A stretch of 64,000 bases of DNA from Quadrisphaera sp. RL12-1S (GTDB lineage: Bacteria > Actinomycetota > Actinomycetes > Actinomycetales > Quadrisphaeraceae), in assembly GCF_014270065.1 (NCBI RefSeq), contig NZ_JACNME010000001.1:496001-560000 (forward strand). The letters run 5' to 3'. A program made the translations under genes and the position numbers. Below the pieces are notes generated by a model. It searched no databases. It was not told where the DNA came from and saw only the letters and a program-made list of their open reading frames with translations. Below are positions 17,811 through 26,555 of the stretch, piece after piece. Within the stretch, counting starts at the first letter, position 1. Each line of letters starts with the position of its first letter.

Positions 17811-19472
17811 TCACGGGCCGACGTCCGCGACGGTGGTGAGGAAGGGGGGGAAGTCGTCGGCGAGGGCCACCCGCTCGAACAGCTCCGCCGCCTCCCGGGA
17901 GCGCGCCGCCGCGGCCCGGTCGTCCCCGGTGGCCCGCAGCAGGCCGTCCAGCACGTCGGCGAGCACGGCGCGGACGCGGTCGGCGGTGACGGGCGCGCCG
18001 TCCTCGGTGACGACCCCGGCGCGCACCCACTGCCACACCTGCGACCGGCTGATCTCCGCCGTCGCGGCGTCCTCCATGAGGCCGTCGATGGCCACGGCGC
18101 CGCGCCCGTCCAGCCATGCGGCGAGGTAGCGCACGCCCACCGACACGTTGGTGGCCAGCCCCGCCGAGGTCACCCGGCCCGTCGCGTCCGGCAGGTCGAG
18201 GAGCAGCTCGGCGCTGACCTGCGGGACCTCGTCCGCGTGCGCGGCCAGCTGGTTCGGCGCCTCGCCCAGCACCGCGTCGAAGGCCGCGCGGCCGGTGGCC
18301 ACGAGGTCGGGGTGGGCCACCCACGAGCCGTCGAAGCCGTCCCCGGCCTCGCGCTCCTTGTCCGCGGCGACGGCGGCCAGGGCGCGGGCGGCGGCCTCGG
18401 CGTCCTTGCGGCTCGGCACGGCGGCCGCCATGCCGCCGATGGCGTGCGCCCCGCGGCGGTGGCAGGTGCGCACCAGCGCGCGGGCGTAGGCGCGCATGAA
18501 CGGGGTGGTCATGGTGAGCGCCGACCTGTCGGGCAGCACGAAGCCCTCCCCCGCGTCGCGGAAGGTCTTGATGGTGCTGAACAGGTAGTCCCACCGACCC
18601 GCGTTGAGGCCGGTGGCGTGCGGCGCGAGCGCGTGGAGGACCTCCTCCATCTCGAACGCGGCCGTGATGGTCTCGATGAGCACCGTCACCCGCACCGCGC
18701 CCTCGGGCAGGCCCAGGTGCGCCTCGGCGTCGGCGAGGACGTCGTGCCACAGCGCCGCCTCGGTGGCGTGCTCCAGCTTGGGCAGGTACAGGTACGGCCC
18801 CGAGCCGCGGGCCAGCAGCTCGGCGGCGTTGCCGTCCAGGAACAGGGCCGCGTCGAGCAGGCCCCCGGAGACCGGCTCGCCGTCCACGAGCACGTGCGCC
18901 TCGTCCATGTGCCAGCCGCGGGGACGCACGACCAGCGTCGCGAGGCGCCCCTCCTCCGGCAGGGACCAGGCGGAACCGTCCTTGGCGGTGCCGGCGAGGC
19001 TGCGGCGCACCACGTCGCGCAGCACCACCTGGGAGCCGACCACGTTGCTCCAGTGGGGGGTGGAGGAGTCCTCCAGGTCGGCCATCCACACGCGGGCCCC
19101 GGAGGTGAGCGCGTTGAACGCCATGCGCGGCTCGGCGGGCCCGGTGATCTCCACGCGCCGGTCGGCGAGGTCGGCGGGGGCGGGCGGCAGCCGCCACTCC
19201 CCCGCGCGCACCGGCGCGGTGCCGGGGTCGGGGGAGAGGGTGCCGGCCTCGGACGCCGCGCGGCGCAGCCGCTCGCGGTCGGCGAGCAGCGCGCGCCGCC
19301 GCTCCCCGTGGCGGCGGTGCAGCGAGGCGACGAGGGCGAGCGCGGACGGCGTCAGCACCTCGCTGGCGCGGGGGTGCGGCGGTCCGCCGTGCTCGACGAC
19401 GACGCCCGCGGGCGCACCGGCCGGAGCGCCCGGGAGCGGGCCTGAGGGGTCGCTGGCTGCACTGGGGGCCAC
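17811..19472 (-). CDS. aceB: Malate synthase A
   Basis: Glyoxylate-cycle enzyme condensing glyoxylate and acetyl-CoA to malate. 553 residues, type A length. Signature regions: DLEDSSTPHWSN (acidic site region), LVVRPRGWHMDEAH, RVTVLIETITAAFEMEEVL (carrying the Mg-binding Glu), and GRWDYLFSTIK. The C-terminal helical plug contains MEDAATAEISRSQVWQW with the catalytic Asp. GTG start; the N-terminus has a Gly/Pro/Ala leader. No isocitrate lyase gene is in this window, so the partner must be elsewhere. Confidence 0.95.
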   Translation of the reverse strand: MAPSAASDPSGPLPGAPAGAPAGVVVEHGGPPHPRASEVLTPSALALVASLHRRHGERRRALLADRERLRRAASEAGTLSPDPGTAPVRAGEWRLPPAPADLADRRVEITGPAEPRMAFNALTSGARVWMADLEDSSTPHWSNVVGSQVVLRDVVRRSLAGTAKDGSAWSLPEEGRLATLVVRPRGWHMDEAHVLVDGEPVSGGLLDAALFLDGNAAELLARGSGPYLYLPKLEHATEAALWHDVLADAEAHLGLPEGAVRVTVLIETITAAFEMEEVLHALAPHATGLNAGRWDYLFSTIKTFRDAGEGFVLPDRSALTMTTPFMRAYARALVRTCHRRGAHAIGGMAAAVPSRKDAEAAARALAAVAADKEREAGDGFDGSWVAHPDLVATGRAAFDAVLGEAPNQLAAHADEVPQVSAELLLDLPDATGRVTSAGLATNVSVGVRYLAAWLDGRGAVAIDGLMEDAATAEISRSQVWQWVRAGVVTEDGAPVTADRVRAVLADVLDGLLRATGDDRAAAARSREAAELFERVALADDFPPFLTTVADVGP

Positions 19473-19481
19473 CCGCGGACG

Positions 19482-19628
19482 CTACCGCCCGGTGCTCCTG
19501 CGCGGGGCTGCCGCGGCTGAGCGCGCGGGCGCCGCGTTCTGGCGGGCGGAGGGGTCGAAGGCCATCTGCACGAGCCGGACGACGATGAAGGCCGCCAGCA
19601 CCAGCAGGAGGAGGGGCAGGACGTCCAC
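19482..19628 (-). CDS. Single-pass membrane peptide, 48 aa
   Basis: GTG at 19628 preceded by a run of G. Residues 4-20 form one hydrophobic helix (LPLLLLVLAAFIVVRLV); the tail is Ala/Arg/Ser-rich (SARQNAAPARSAAAAPRR). The stop lies 10 bp before the aceB start on the same strand. Function unknown. GC-biased third positions and the ribosome site support coding. Confidence 0.5.
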   Translation of the reverse strand: MDVLPLLLLVLAAFIVVRLVQMAFDPSARQNAAPARSAAAAPRRSTGR

Positions 19629-19800
19629 CCCCCGACGCTCGCAGACGCGGCCCCCCTCGGCCCGGCGACACGCCGGTGCGGGCACCACCGGCACCGGGCG
19701 CGCCGCCACCTCGCACCCGAGCACCAGCGGCTGGTGGGCGCACCGCCAGGTGGCCGTCACCCGGGCGTCACCCGGAGGCCCCGGAGGGCCGGCGCACGGC

Positions 19801-20568
19801 TCAGCCGAGCAGGACGCGTCCGAGCAGTCCCGCGACCGCACCGGCCGCGGCGACGGGCGCAGCAGCGCGCCCGAGCGAGGGCAGGGCGCGCGAGGCCGGT
19901 GCGAGCGGCGCGAGGACCAGGGCCACCAGCACCACCACCGCACCCGCCGCCGCGCCGAGCTCCGCGCCGGCCACCGCCGCGGCGCCCGCCAGGAGCGCGC
20001 CGCCCGCGCCGGCCGCGGCCCCTCCCACCACGGCGGCGAGAGCGCCCGCGGGCCGCGGCACGGGGAGGGCGACGGCCAGCGCGGCCACGGCCACGGCCGC
20101 CGCCGCGGCGCTGGTGGAGGCCCCCGCTGACGCGTCGGACGCCGCGGCCACCCAGCCGCTCGCCATCCCCGCCACGAGCAGACCGGTGACCGCTCCGCTG
20201 AGGCCGTCGACCACCCGGGGGCGCAGGTCGCGCCGCAGCATCTGGTGGGTGAACGCGCCCAGCACGGCGAGGGCGAGCACGGCGGGCAGCGGACGCAGGG
20301 GTGCGTGGCCGCCGTCGAGGAGGGCGGTGGCGGTGGTGGCGAGCACCGCGAGGACCCCGGCGCCCCCGACCACCGCGGCGCTGCCCCGGGGGCTGGGGAG
20401 GAGCAGCAGCCCGGGCCACCCCAGGGCGAGGGCCGCGACCACGACCACCGCCGCCGCCGCGGAGGGCGCGGTGCCCGCCAGCCCGGCAAGCGCCAGCAGC
20501 CCGGCCAGGCCCGCGGCGACGAGCGCCGAGCGGGCGGACGGGGTGGCTCGGCGCGCGGGTGTCACCAC
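19801..20568 (-). CDS. Polytopic membrane protein, function unknown
   Basis: About 255 residues with six to eight hydrophobic segments extremely rich in Ala, Val, Gly and Leu. There is a short charged loop FTHQMLRRDLRPRVVDG near the middle. No catalytic motif seen. Start uncertain: GTG at 20568 or 20565 begins just before the first membrane segment. A GTG at 20685 would add about 39 Gly/Pro-rich residues, and third-position GC drops in that stretch. Divergent from glnR. Low-complexity membrane sequence prevents family assignment by eye. Confidence 0.55.
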   Translation of the reverse strand: MVTPARRATPSARSALVAAGLAGLLALAGLAGTAPSAAAAVVVVAALALGWPGLLLLPSPRGSAAVVGGAGVLAVLATTATALLDGGHAPLRPLPAVLALAVLGAFTHQMLRRDLRPRVVDGLSGAVTGLLVAGMASGWVAAASDASAGASTSAAAAAVAVAALAVALPVPRPAGALAAVVGGAAAGAGGALLAGAAAVAGAELGAAAGAVVVLVALVLAPLAPASRALPSLGRAAAPVAAAGAVAGLLGRVLLG

Positions 20569-20583
20569 CGGATGGTCTCGCAC

Positions 20584-20605
20584 GGGGGGTGGTGCGCCAC
20601 CCCCC
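20584..20605. repeat. Perfect inverted repeat upstream of glnR
   Basis: GGGGGGTGG (20584-20592) and its exact complement (20597-20605) flank a TGCG centre. It lies in the divergent gap between the membrane protein and glnR, about 165 bp before the glnR start. Candidate operator or RNA hairpin; the binding protein is unknown. Confidence 0.55.
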
Positions 20606-20770
20606 GGCACCGCGGCGCCGCAGCCCCGGGTGGTCCCGCCGGGCACGAGGTGAGCCGGACCGTGGCGCAGGAGGTCGCTCGTCACCTATCGTTCACCTCG
20701 TCGTAGCGACGTCGCACCGGCGCGGCGGTGGGTCGCGGTGGTGGGACCCGCCCCGGACCCGGAGGACGCC

Positions 20771-21517
20771 GTGGCCCAGCTCCTGCTGCTGACGAACGCT
20801 CTCGCCCCTTCCGCCGAGGTGCTGCCCGCCCTCGGCCTGCTCACCCACTCGGTGAGGGTGCTGCCCGCCGAGCCCGCTGCCCTCGTGGACGCTCCCCCGG
20901 CGGACGCCGTGCTGGTGGACGCCCGGCGCGAGCTGGTGGCGGCGCGGTCGCTGGCGCGGCTGCTGCGCACGACGGGGGTCAGCTGCCCGCTGTTCCTGGT
21001 GCTCACCGAGGGCGGCCTGGCCGCGGTCGCCGCCGACTGGGGCGCTGACGACGTGCTGCTCGACACCGCCGGCCCCGCGGAGGTCGAGGCGCGCCTGCGC
21101 CTGGCGGTGGGCCGCGCGGCCCTCGCCGAGGCGGGGGACGACTCCCCGGAGGAGATCCGCGCGGGCGACGTGGTGATCGACGAGTCGACCTACACGGCGA
21201 AGGTGCGCGGGCGCACCCTCGACCTCACCTACAAGGAGTTCGAGCTCCTCAAGTACCTCGCCCAGCACCCCGGTCGCGTGTTCAGCCGGGCGCAGCTGCT
21301 CCAGGAGGTCTGGGGCTACGACTACTTCGGCGGCACCCGCACCGTGGACGTCCACGTCCGGCGGCTGCGGGCCAAGCTGGGCCCGGAGCACGAGCAGCTC
21401 ATCGGCACGGTGCGCAACGTCGGCTACCGCTTCGTCCCCGCGAGCCGGGAGCGGCGCGAGCTGGACCTGCGCGCCGACGCCGCGGTCACCGACGACGAGG
21501 CCGTCGCCGACCGCTGA
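20771..21517 (+). CDS. glnR: Nitrogen regulator GlnR (orphan OmpR-type)
   Basis: Global nitrogen-metabolism regulator, 248 residues. The N-terminus [19 protein letters not shown] and the winged helix ([19 protein letters not shown], then [20 protein letters not shown]) match streptomycete GlnR closely. The receiver keeps the Asp in VLVDARREL but lacks the paired acidic residues and the Lys of true receivers, the known feature of GlnR, which dimerises without phosphorylation. GTG at 20771 chosen for the GGAGGA site four bases upstream. Position next to mshD matches mycobacteria. The C-terminal tail is acidic. Confidence 0.9.
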   Translation: MAQLLLLTNALAPSAEVLPALGLLTHSVRVLPAEPAALVDAPPADAVLVDARRELVAARSLARLLRTTGVSCPLFLVLTEGGLAAVAADWGADDVLLDTAGPAEVEARLRLAVGRAALAEAGDDSPEEIRAGDVVIDESTYTAKVRGRTLDLTYKEFELLKYLAQHPGRVFSRAQLLQEVWGYDYFGGTRTVDVHVRRLRAKLGPEHEQLIGTVRNVGYRFVPASRERRELDLRADAAVTDDEAVADR

Positions 21518-21572
21518 CGCGACCGCCGCAGCCCGCCGGGCCGCGGCGGCACGGGGCGCCTAGCCTGCGGGG

Positions 21573-22547
21573 GTGCCCGACGCCGTCCGCGCCGCCGGGG
21601 TCCTGCCCCCGCGTGTGCTCACCGCCCTGTCCGCCGCCGAGGTCGGCGCCGTCGAGGCCCTCGTGGCCCGCGCCGCCGAGGCCGACGGCGGCCACCCGCT
21701 CTCGGAGGCGTCGCTGCTGGCGCTGCGCGACCCCTCCGCGGGGGCGCACCACGTGCTGGTCGGGGCAGCCACGGACGACGGCGCGGACCACGGCGCGGAC
21801 GGGCCCCACGTCGTCGTCGGCTACGCCCAGCTCCCGAGCACCGGCGGAGCCGAGCTGCTCGTGGACCCCCGGGCCCGGCGCGCCGGTCTGGGCGGGCTGC
21901 TGGCCGCGCAGCTGGAGGAGCTCGCCGGGTCGCGGGAGCTGGAGGTGTGGGCCCACGGGGGCTCGGCGGGGGCCGCGGCCCTGGCCCGCCGCCGGGGCTA
22001 CGCGCCGGTCCGGGAGCTGCAGCACCGCCGCAGGGACCTCGGCCCGGCAGCCCCCCTGCCGCCGCTGGAGATCCCCGACGACGTCGCCCTGCGCGCCTTC
22101 GAGGTGGGGCGCGACGAGCAGGCCTGGCTGGACCTCAACGCGCGCGCCTTCGCCTCCCACCCCGAGCAGGGCCGCTGGACCGCGGACGACCTGGCCGCGC
22201 GCACGGCCGAGCCGTGGTTCGACCCGGCGGGGCTGCTCCTCGCCGTCGACGCCCAGCGGGGGCGGCTGCTGGCCTCGCACTGGACCAAGGCGGAGGGTCC
22301 CGAGACGGACCGCGCGGGGGAGGTCTACGTGGTGGCGGTGGACCCCGCCGCGCAGGGCAGGGGGCTCGGCCGGGCGGTGGTGCTGGCGGGGCTGCACCAC
22401 CTCGACACCGCTGGCTGCCGCTCGGTGGAGCTCTACGTCGAGGCCGACAACGCCGCGGCGGTGCGTCTGTACGAGCGGCTCGGCTTCGGCCTGGACGCCT
22501 CCGACGTGCTCTACCGGCGTGGCGCGTCGGAGCCGGTGGCGGACTGA
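21573..22547 (+). CDS. mshD: Mycothiol synthase
   Basis: Last step of mycothiol biosynthesis: acetylation of Cys-GlcN-inositol by acetyl-CoA. 324 residues with two tandem GNAT domains. The N-terminal one (about 60-140) has a weak acetyl-CoA loop (RRAGLGGLLAAQLE). The C-terminal one (about 170-315) has a full motif A (VVAVDPAAQGRGLGRAVVLAGL) and motif B (YVEADNAAAVRLYERLGF). This inactive/active pairing is known for MshD. GTG start, 55 bp downstream of glnR. Confidence 0.93.
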   Translation: MPDAVRAAGVLPPRVLTALSAAEVGAVEALVARAAEADGGHPLSEASLLALRDPSAGAHHVLVGAATDDGADHGADGPHVVVGYAQLPSTGGAELLVDPRARRAGLGGLLAAQLEELAGSRELEVWAHGGSAGAAALARRRGYAPVRELQHRRRDLGPAAPLPPLEIPDDVALRAFEVGRDEQAWLDLNARAFASHPEQGRWTADDLAARTAEPWFDPAGLLLAVDAQRGRLLASHWTKAEGPETDRAGEVYVVAVDPAAQGRGLGRAVVLAGLHHLDTAGCRSVELYVEADNAAAVRLYERLGFGLDASDVLYRRGASEPVAD

Positions 22548-22559
22548 CAGGATGGTGCG

Positions 22560-24866
22560 ATGGCGAGCACGACGGACGACCAGGCCGTGAGCGGGCTCGC
22601 GCCCTCACCCGCAGCGGCGGCGGTGAGCGACGGCGCGGAGCCCGCCCCGGCGGCCGGAGCGGCCGCCGACCTCGAGGCGGCGCTCAGCGAGCACCTCGCC
22701 GCCGAGGACGACGAGACCGAGGAGCGCACCGGCGCCGTCGAGGAGGTCGTGGAGTCCGAGGAGCCGGCGCCCCTGCCCGAGGACCGCTTCGGGGACCGTG
22801 AGCTCAGCTGGCTGGCGTTCAACGAGCGGGTGCTCGAGCTGGCGGAGGACCCCGCCGTCCCGCTGCTGGAGCGGACCCGGTTCCTGGCCATCTTCGCCAG
22901 CAACCTCGACGAGTTCTTCATGGTGCGCGTGGCCGGCCTCAAGCGCCGGATCGCCACCGGCCTGGCGGTGACCGCGGCCAGCGGGCTGGAGCCGCGCGAG
23001 GTGCTGGCCGCGGTGAGCGAGCGCGCCCACGAGCTGGTGGAGCGCCACGCCCGGGTGTTCACCGAGCAGGTGCAGCCGGCGCTGGCCGCCGAGGGCATCC
23101 GGATCGCCGCCTGGGACGAGCTGGAGCCGTCCGAGCAGGACCGCCTCCACGAGTTCTTCCGCGACTCCGTGTTCCCGGTGCTCACGCCGCTGGCCGTGGA
23201 CCCCGCGCACCCGTTCCCGTACATCTCCGGGCTGTCGCTCAACCTCGCCGTCGTGGTGCGCAACCCCACCACGGAGAAGGAGCACTTCGCCCGCGTCAAG
23301 GTGCCGCCGCTGCTGCCGCGCCTGGTGCGCGTCGAGCAGGGCAAGGCGCTGTCGGCCGGGCGGACGGCGCGGTTCGTGCCGCTCGAGGTGGTCATCTCCC
23401 AGCACCTGGACCAGCTCTTCCCGGGCATGGACGTGGTGGCCCACCACACGTTCCGGGTCACCCGCAACGAGGACCTGGAGGTGGAGGAGGACGACGCCGA
23501 GAACCTCCTGCAGGCCCTGGAGAAGGAGCTGCTCCGGCGCCGCTTCGGCCCGCCGGTGCGCCTGGAGCTCACCGAGCAGACCGACGACCACGTGCGCGAG
23601 CTGCTGGTGCGCGAGCTGGGCGTGGAGGAGGCGGAGACCTACGTCCTGCCCGGCCCGCTCGACCTGCGCGGGCTCAACGCGGTGGCGGACCTGGAGCGGC
23701 ACGAGCTGAGCTACCCGACCTTCGTGCCCAAGACCCACCGGCACCTCACCGACGGGCGCGAGTCGAGCCAGCAGCGGAGCATCTTCGCGGCCGTCAGGTC
23801 CCGCGACGTGCTGCTGCACCACCCGTACGACTCGTTCTCGACGTCGGTGCAGGCCTTCCTGGAGCAGGCCGCCGCCGACCCGAAGGTCCTGGCGATCAAG
23901 CAGACGCTCTACCGCACCTCGGGCGACTCCCCCATCGTCGACGCCCTCATCGACGCCGCCGACGCCGGCAAGCAGGTGCTGGCCCTGGTGGAGATCAAGG
24001 CCCGCTTCGACGAGCAGAACAACATCACGTGGGCGCGCAAGCTCGAGCAGGCCGGCGTGCACGTCGTGTACGGCATCGTCGGCCTCAAGACCCACTCCAA
24101 GCTGTGCCTGGTGGTGCGCCAGGAGGGTGACCGGCTGCGCCGCTACTGCCACGTCGGCACCGGCAACTACAACCCCAAGACCGCGCGCCTCTACGAAGAC
24201 CTCGGCCTGCTGACCTGCGACGACGAGGTGGGCGAGGACCTCACCAAGCTCTTCAACCAGCTGTCGGGGTTCGCGCCGCGCACCCGCTACTCGCGCCTGC
24301 TCGTGGCGCCGCGCTCGCTGCGGCGCGGCCTGGTGCAGCGCATCGAGCGCGAGGCCGAGCACCACCGGGCGGGACGGCCGGCCCACATCCGCATCAAGGT
24401 CAACTCCATGGTCGACGAGGCGGTCATCGACGCGCTGTACCGGGCGTCGCAGGCCGGGGTGCCGGTGGACGTCGTCGTGCGCGGGATCTGCGCGCTGCGC
24501 CCGGGGGTGCCGGGGCTGTCCGAGACCATCCGCGTGCGGTCGGTGCTCGGGCGCTTCCTCGAGCACAGCCGGATCTTCGCCTTCGAGGCCGGCGGCGACG
24601 CCGAGGTGTACATCGGCAGCGCCGACATGATGCACCGCAACCTCGACCGCCGGGTGGAGGCGCTGGTGCGCATCCGCGACGTGGAGCACCAGCGCGCCCT
24701 GGTCGACCTGGTCGACCTCGCCGCCGACGCCGGGACCGCCAGCTGGCACCTCGGACCCGACGGCAGCTGGGCCCGCGCGGCGGTGGACGACGCCGGTGAG
24801 CCCCTGCTCGACCTGCAGGAGTTCCTCATCGCCGCGCGCTCCAACCGCCGCGCCCGCCGGCGCTGA
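22560..24866 (+). CDS. ppk1: Polyphosphate kinase 1
   Basis: Transfers the gamma phosphate of ATP to polyphosphate, reversibly. 768 residues including an acidic, Ala-rich N-terminal extension of about 70. The N domain starts [19 protein letters not shown]. The head domain and two phospholipase D-like C domains follow. The catalytic phospho-His is about residue 531 in [20 protein letters not shown]. The second C domain has [16 protein letters not shown]. It begins 13 bp after mshD and probably shares its transcript; mutT1 follows, as in mycobacteria. No PHO box seen directly upstream. Confidence 0.95.
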   Translation: MASTTDDQAVSGLAPSPAAAAVSDGAEPAPAAGAAADLEAALSEHLAAEDDETEERTGAVEEVVESEEPAPLPEDRFGDRELSWLAFNERVLELAEDPAVPLLERTRFLAIFASNLDEFFMVRVAGLKRRIATGLAVTAASGLEPREVLAAVSERAHELVERHARVFTEQVQPALAAEGIRIAAWDELEPSEQDRLHEFFRDSVFPVLTPLAVDPAHPFPYISGLSLNLAVVVRNPTTEKEHFARVKVPPLLPRLVRVEQGKALSAGRTARFVPLEVVISQHLDQLFPGMDVVAHHTFRVTRNEDLEVEEDDAENLLQALEKELLRRRFGPPVRLELTEQTDDHVRELLVRELGVEEAETYVLPGPLDLRGLNAVADLERHELSYPTFVPKTHRHLTDGRESSQQRSIFAAVRSRDVLLHHPYDSFSTSVQAFLEQAAADPKVLAIKQTLYRTSGDSPIVDALIDAADAGKQVLALVEIKARFDEQNNITWARKLEQAGVHVVYGIVGLKTHSKLCLVVRQEGDRLRRYCHVGTGNYNPKTARLYEDLGLLTCDDEVGEDLTKLFNQLSGFAPRTRYSRLLVAPRSLRRGLVQRIEREAEHHRAGRPAHIRIKVNSMVDEAVIDALYRASQAGVPVDVVVRGICALRPGVPGLSETIRVRSVLGRFLEHSRIFAFEAGGDAEVYIGSADMMHRNLDRRVEALVRIRDVEHQRALVDLVDLAADAGTASWHLGPDGSWARAAVDDAGEPLLDLQEFLIAARSNRRARRR

Positions 24867-24876
24867 GGGGGCCGCC

Positions 24877-25980
24877 GTGGCCCCCCACGCCGCCGCGGCT
24901 GCCGAACCCGAGCAGCCCGAGCAGCCCGACCGACGCGAGAGCACCCCGTCAGCGGTCCCGTCCGCCGCCCTGCACTCCCGCCCACCGGCCCGGTCCGCGC
25001 CGGCGCACCCGCCGGAGCACCGGGACGGCCAGGAGCCGGCGGGGCAGCCCCTGCCGCTCGTCAGGGCGGCCGGGGCGCTGTGCTGGCACCGGGCCCCCGA
25101 CGGCGGGCTGCGCCTGCTCGTCGTGCACCGGCCGCGCTACCGCGACTGGTCCTGGCCGAAGGGCAAGCTGGAGGGCGCGGAGCCGCCCCCCGCCGCCGCG
25201 GTCCGCGAGGTGGCCGAGGAGACCGGGCTGGACGTGCGGCTCGGCCGAGCGCTGCCCAGCGCGCGCTACGCCCTGGGCGCGGACGCCACCAAGGAGGTCT
25301 CCTACTGGGCCGCCCACGTGGACGGCGCCCGCCACCCCCTGCCTCCGCGCCCCGCGGAGGTCGACCGCACCGAGTGGGTCACCCCGGAGGAGGCCGACGC
25401 CCGGCTGACCCGCCGCGGCGACCGCGTGCAGCTGCGCGCGCTGCTCGCCGCCGACCGCGCCGGCTCGCTCGACACCTGGCCGCTGGTGGTGGTGCGGCAC
25501 GGCCACGCCCACCCCAAGACCGCGTGGGGCCGCAGCGACGACGAGCGCCCCCTGGCGGCGCCGGGCCGCCGCCAGGCCGAGCGCCTGCCGGAGCTGCTCA
25601 CCGCCTGGCAGCCGCGGCGCGTGGTGACCAGCCCGTGGCGGCGCTGCACGGACACGGTGGAGCCCTACCTGCACGCCAGCGGCGCGAAGGTCAAGACCCG
25701 CGGCCGCCTCACGGAGGACGCCCACCGGCGGGACCCGGCGCGCACCGCCAAGCTGGTGCGCAAGCTGCTGGGCAAGCAGCGCCCCGTGCTGCTGTGCACG
25801 CACCGACCGGTGCTGTCGACGGTGTTCGGCGAGCTGGCCGAGCACGCCGCTGACGACATCGCGGCGCTGGTCCCCCAGCACGACCCGTACCTCGGCCCCG
25901 GTGAGGTGCTCGTCGCGCACGTGGCGCGCAGCACTGGGCTCGTGGTCGCGGTGGAGCGCCACGCCGTCCCGGCGGGCTGA
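24877..25980 (+). CDS. mutT1: Nudix hydrolase fused to histidine phosphatase (MutT1-like)
   Basis: 367 residues. After a Pro/Ala-rich leader of about 55 residues comes a Nudix domain whose box is complete (G-x5-E-x7-R-E-V-x-E-E-T-G, about residues 100-122). From about residue 205 a histidine-phosphatase (RHG) domain follows, with VVVRHGHAHPKTAW and the second His in CTHRPVLSTV. Mycobacterial MutT1, with the same two domains, degrades 8-oxo-(d)GTP and diadenosine polyphosphates, and its gene also neighbours ppk. GTG at 24877, 10 bp after ppk1. Confidence 0.9.
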   Translation: MAPHAAAAAEPEQPEQPDRRESTPSAVPSAALHSRPPARSAPAHPPEHRDGQEPAGQPLPLVRAAGALCWHRAPDGGLRLLVVHRPRYRDWSWPKGKLEGAEPPPAAAVREVAEETGLDVRLGRALPSARYALGADATKEVSYWAAHVDGARHPLPPRPAEVDRTEWVTPEEADARLTRRGDRVQLRALLAADRAGSLDTWPLVVVRHGHAHPKTAWGRSDDERPLAAPGRRQAERLPELLTAWQPRRVVTSPWRRCTDTVEPYLHASGAKVKTRGRLTEDAHRRDPARTAKLVRKLLGKQRPVLLCTHRPVLSTVFGELAEHAADDIAALVPQHDPYLGPGEVLVAHVARSTGLVVAVERHAVPAG

Positions 25981-26118
25981 GGATGGGCCGGCGGTGGGCC
26001 CGGACGCAGTCGCCGGGCCGCCGTCGACCGGGGACGGACGACGGCGTCTCGACCTGGGACGTACTGCCGGCAGGTGATCTTCCTTCACGTCGCCACAGGC
26101 CCACCTGGCCGGCGCATC

Positions 26119-26487
26119 ATGATCAAGATGCGCTTCCGTACTGTCGATCTTGCCGTGGTGACTGACATCGCCCAGGAGAGCGGGCACACCGGGCTGTTCT
26201 GCCGGGCCTGCGACGGCACCAGGACCGCTGCCATCCGCGTCGACGGCGGCGGTGCCACGGCCGAGCAGCGCACGACCCTGGCGAACCTGCGGCTGTTCTA
26301 CTCCCGCCGCGGCACACCACACCCCCTGCTGGGACCTGCCAGCCCTGCGGACCTGGAGCGCCTGCACCTCGATGACGCGAGCAGCGGCACGGGCACGCCT
26401 GCCGTCGGCCCGGCGAGCTGGCACCAGCTCCAGGTGAGCTGCCTCGGCTGGTCCCGTCGCCCAGAGCCTCCACCACCGAGCCGCTGA
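26119..26487 (+). CDS. Hypothetical protein at island edge
   Basis: 122 residues, no recognised family. The first half carries a C-x2-C pair (LFCRACDGTRT), suggesting a possible metal or thiol site; the rest has Pro/Gly/Ser-rich tracts. Third positions are GC-rich but with more A and T than neighbouring core genes (gat, ctt, act, cgt), so it may be acquired or decaying. Start between two ATGs (26119, 26128) is undecided and no ribosome site is obvious. It may be a fragment. Confidence 0.4.
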   Translation: MIKMRFRTVDLAVVTDIAQESGHTGLFCRACDGTRTAAIRVDGGGATAEQRTTLANLRLFYSRRGTPHPLLGPASPADLERLHLDDASSGTGTPAVGPASWHQLQVSCLGWSRRPEPPPPSR

Positions 26488-26507
26488 CGACCTGGTGAGC
26501 AGGCGAT

Positions 26508-26555
26508 GAGCTGAGCGCCGAGGCGCACCCCGGTGCGCCGCGACGGGCTCAGCTC
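26508..26555. terminator. Compound hairpin at 3' end of CWB2-collagen gene
   Basis: Outer arms GAGCTGAGC (26508-26516) and its complement (26547-26555) enclose a second perfect stem GCGCACC/GGTGCGC (26523-26538). It lies between the convergent ends of the 26119 and 26554 genes and overlaps the latter's stop codon; likely a shared terminator. Confidence 0.65.

Noticed and set aside
22605-24944. A 779-codon minus-strand frame opposite ppk1
   Set aside because: Complete shadow of ppk1 with a low-complexity His, Val, Leu, Gly composition and no ribosome site.
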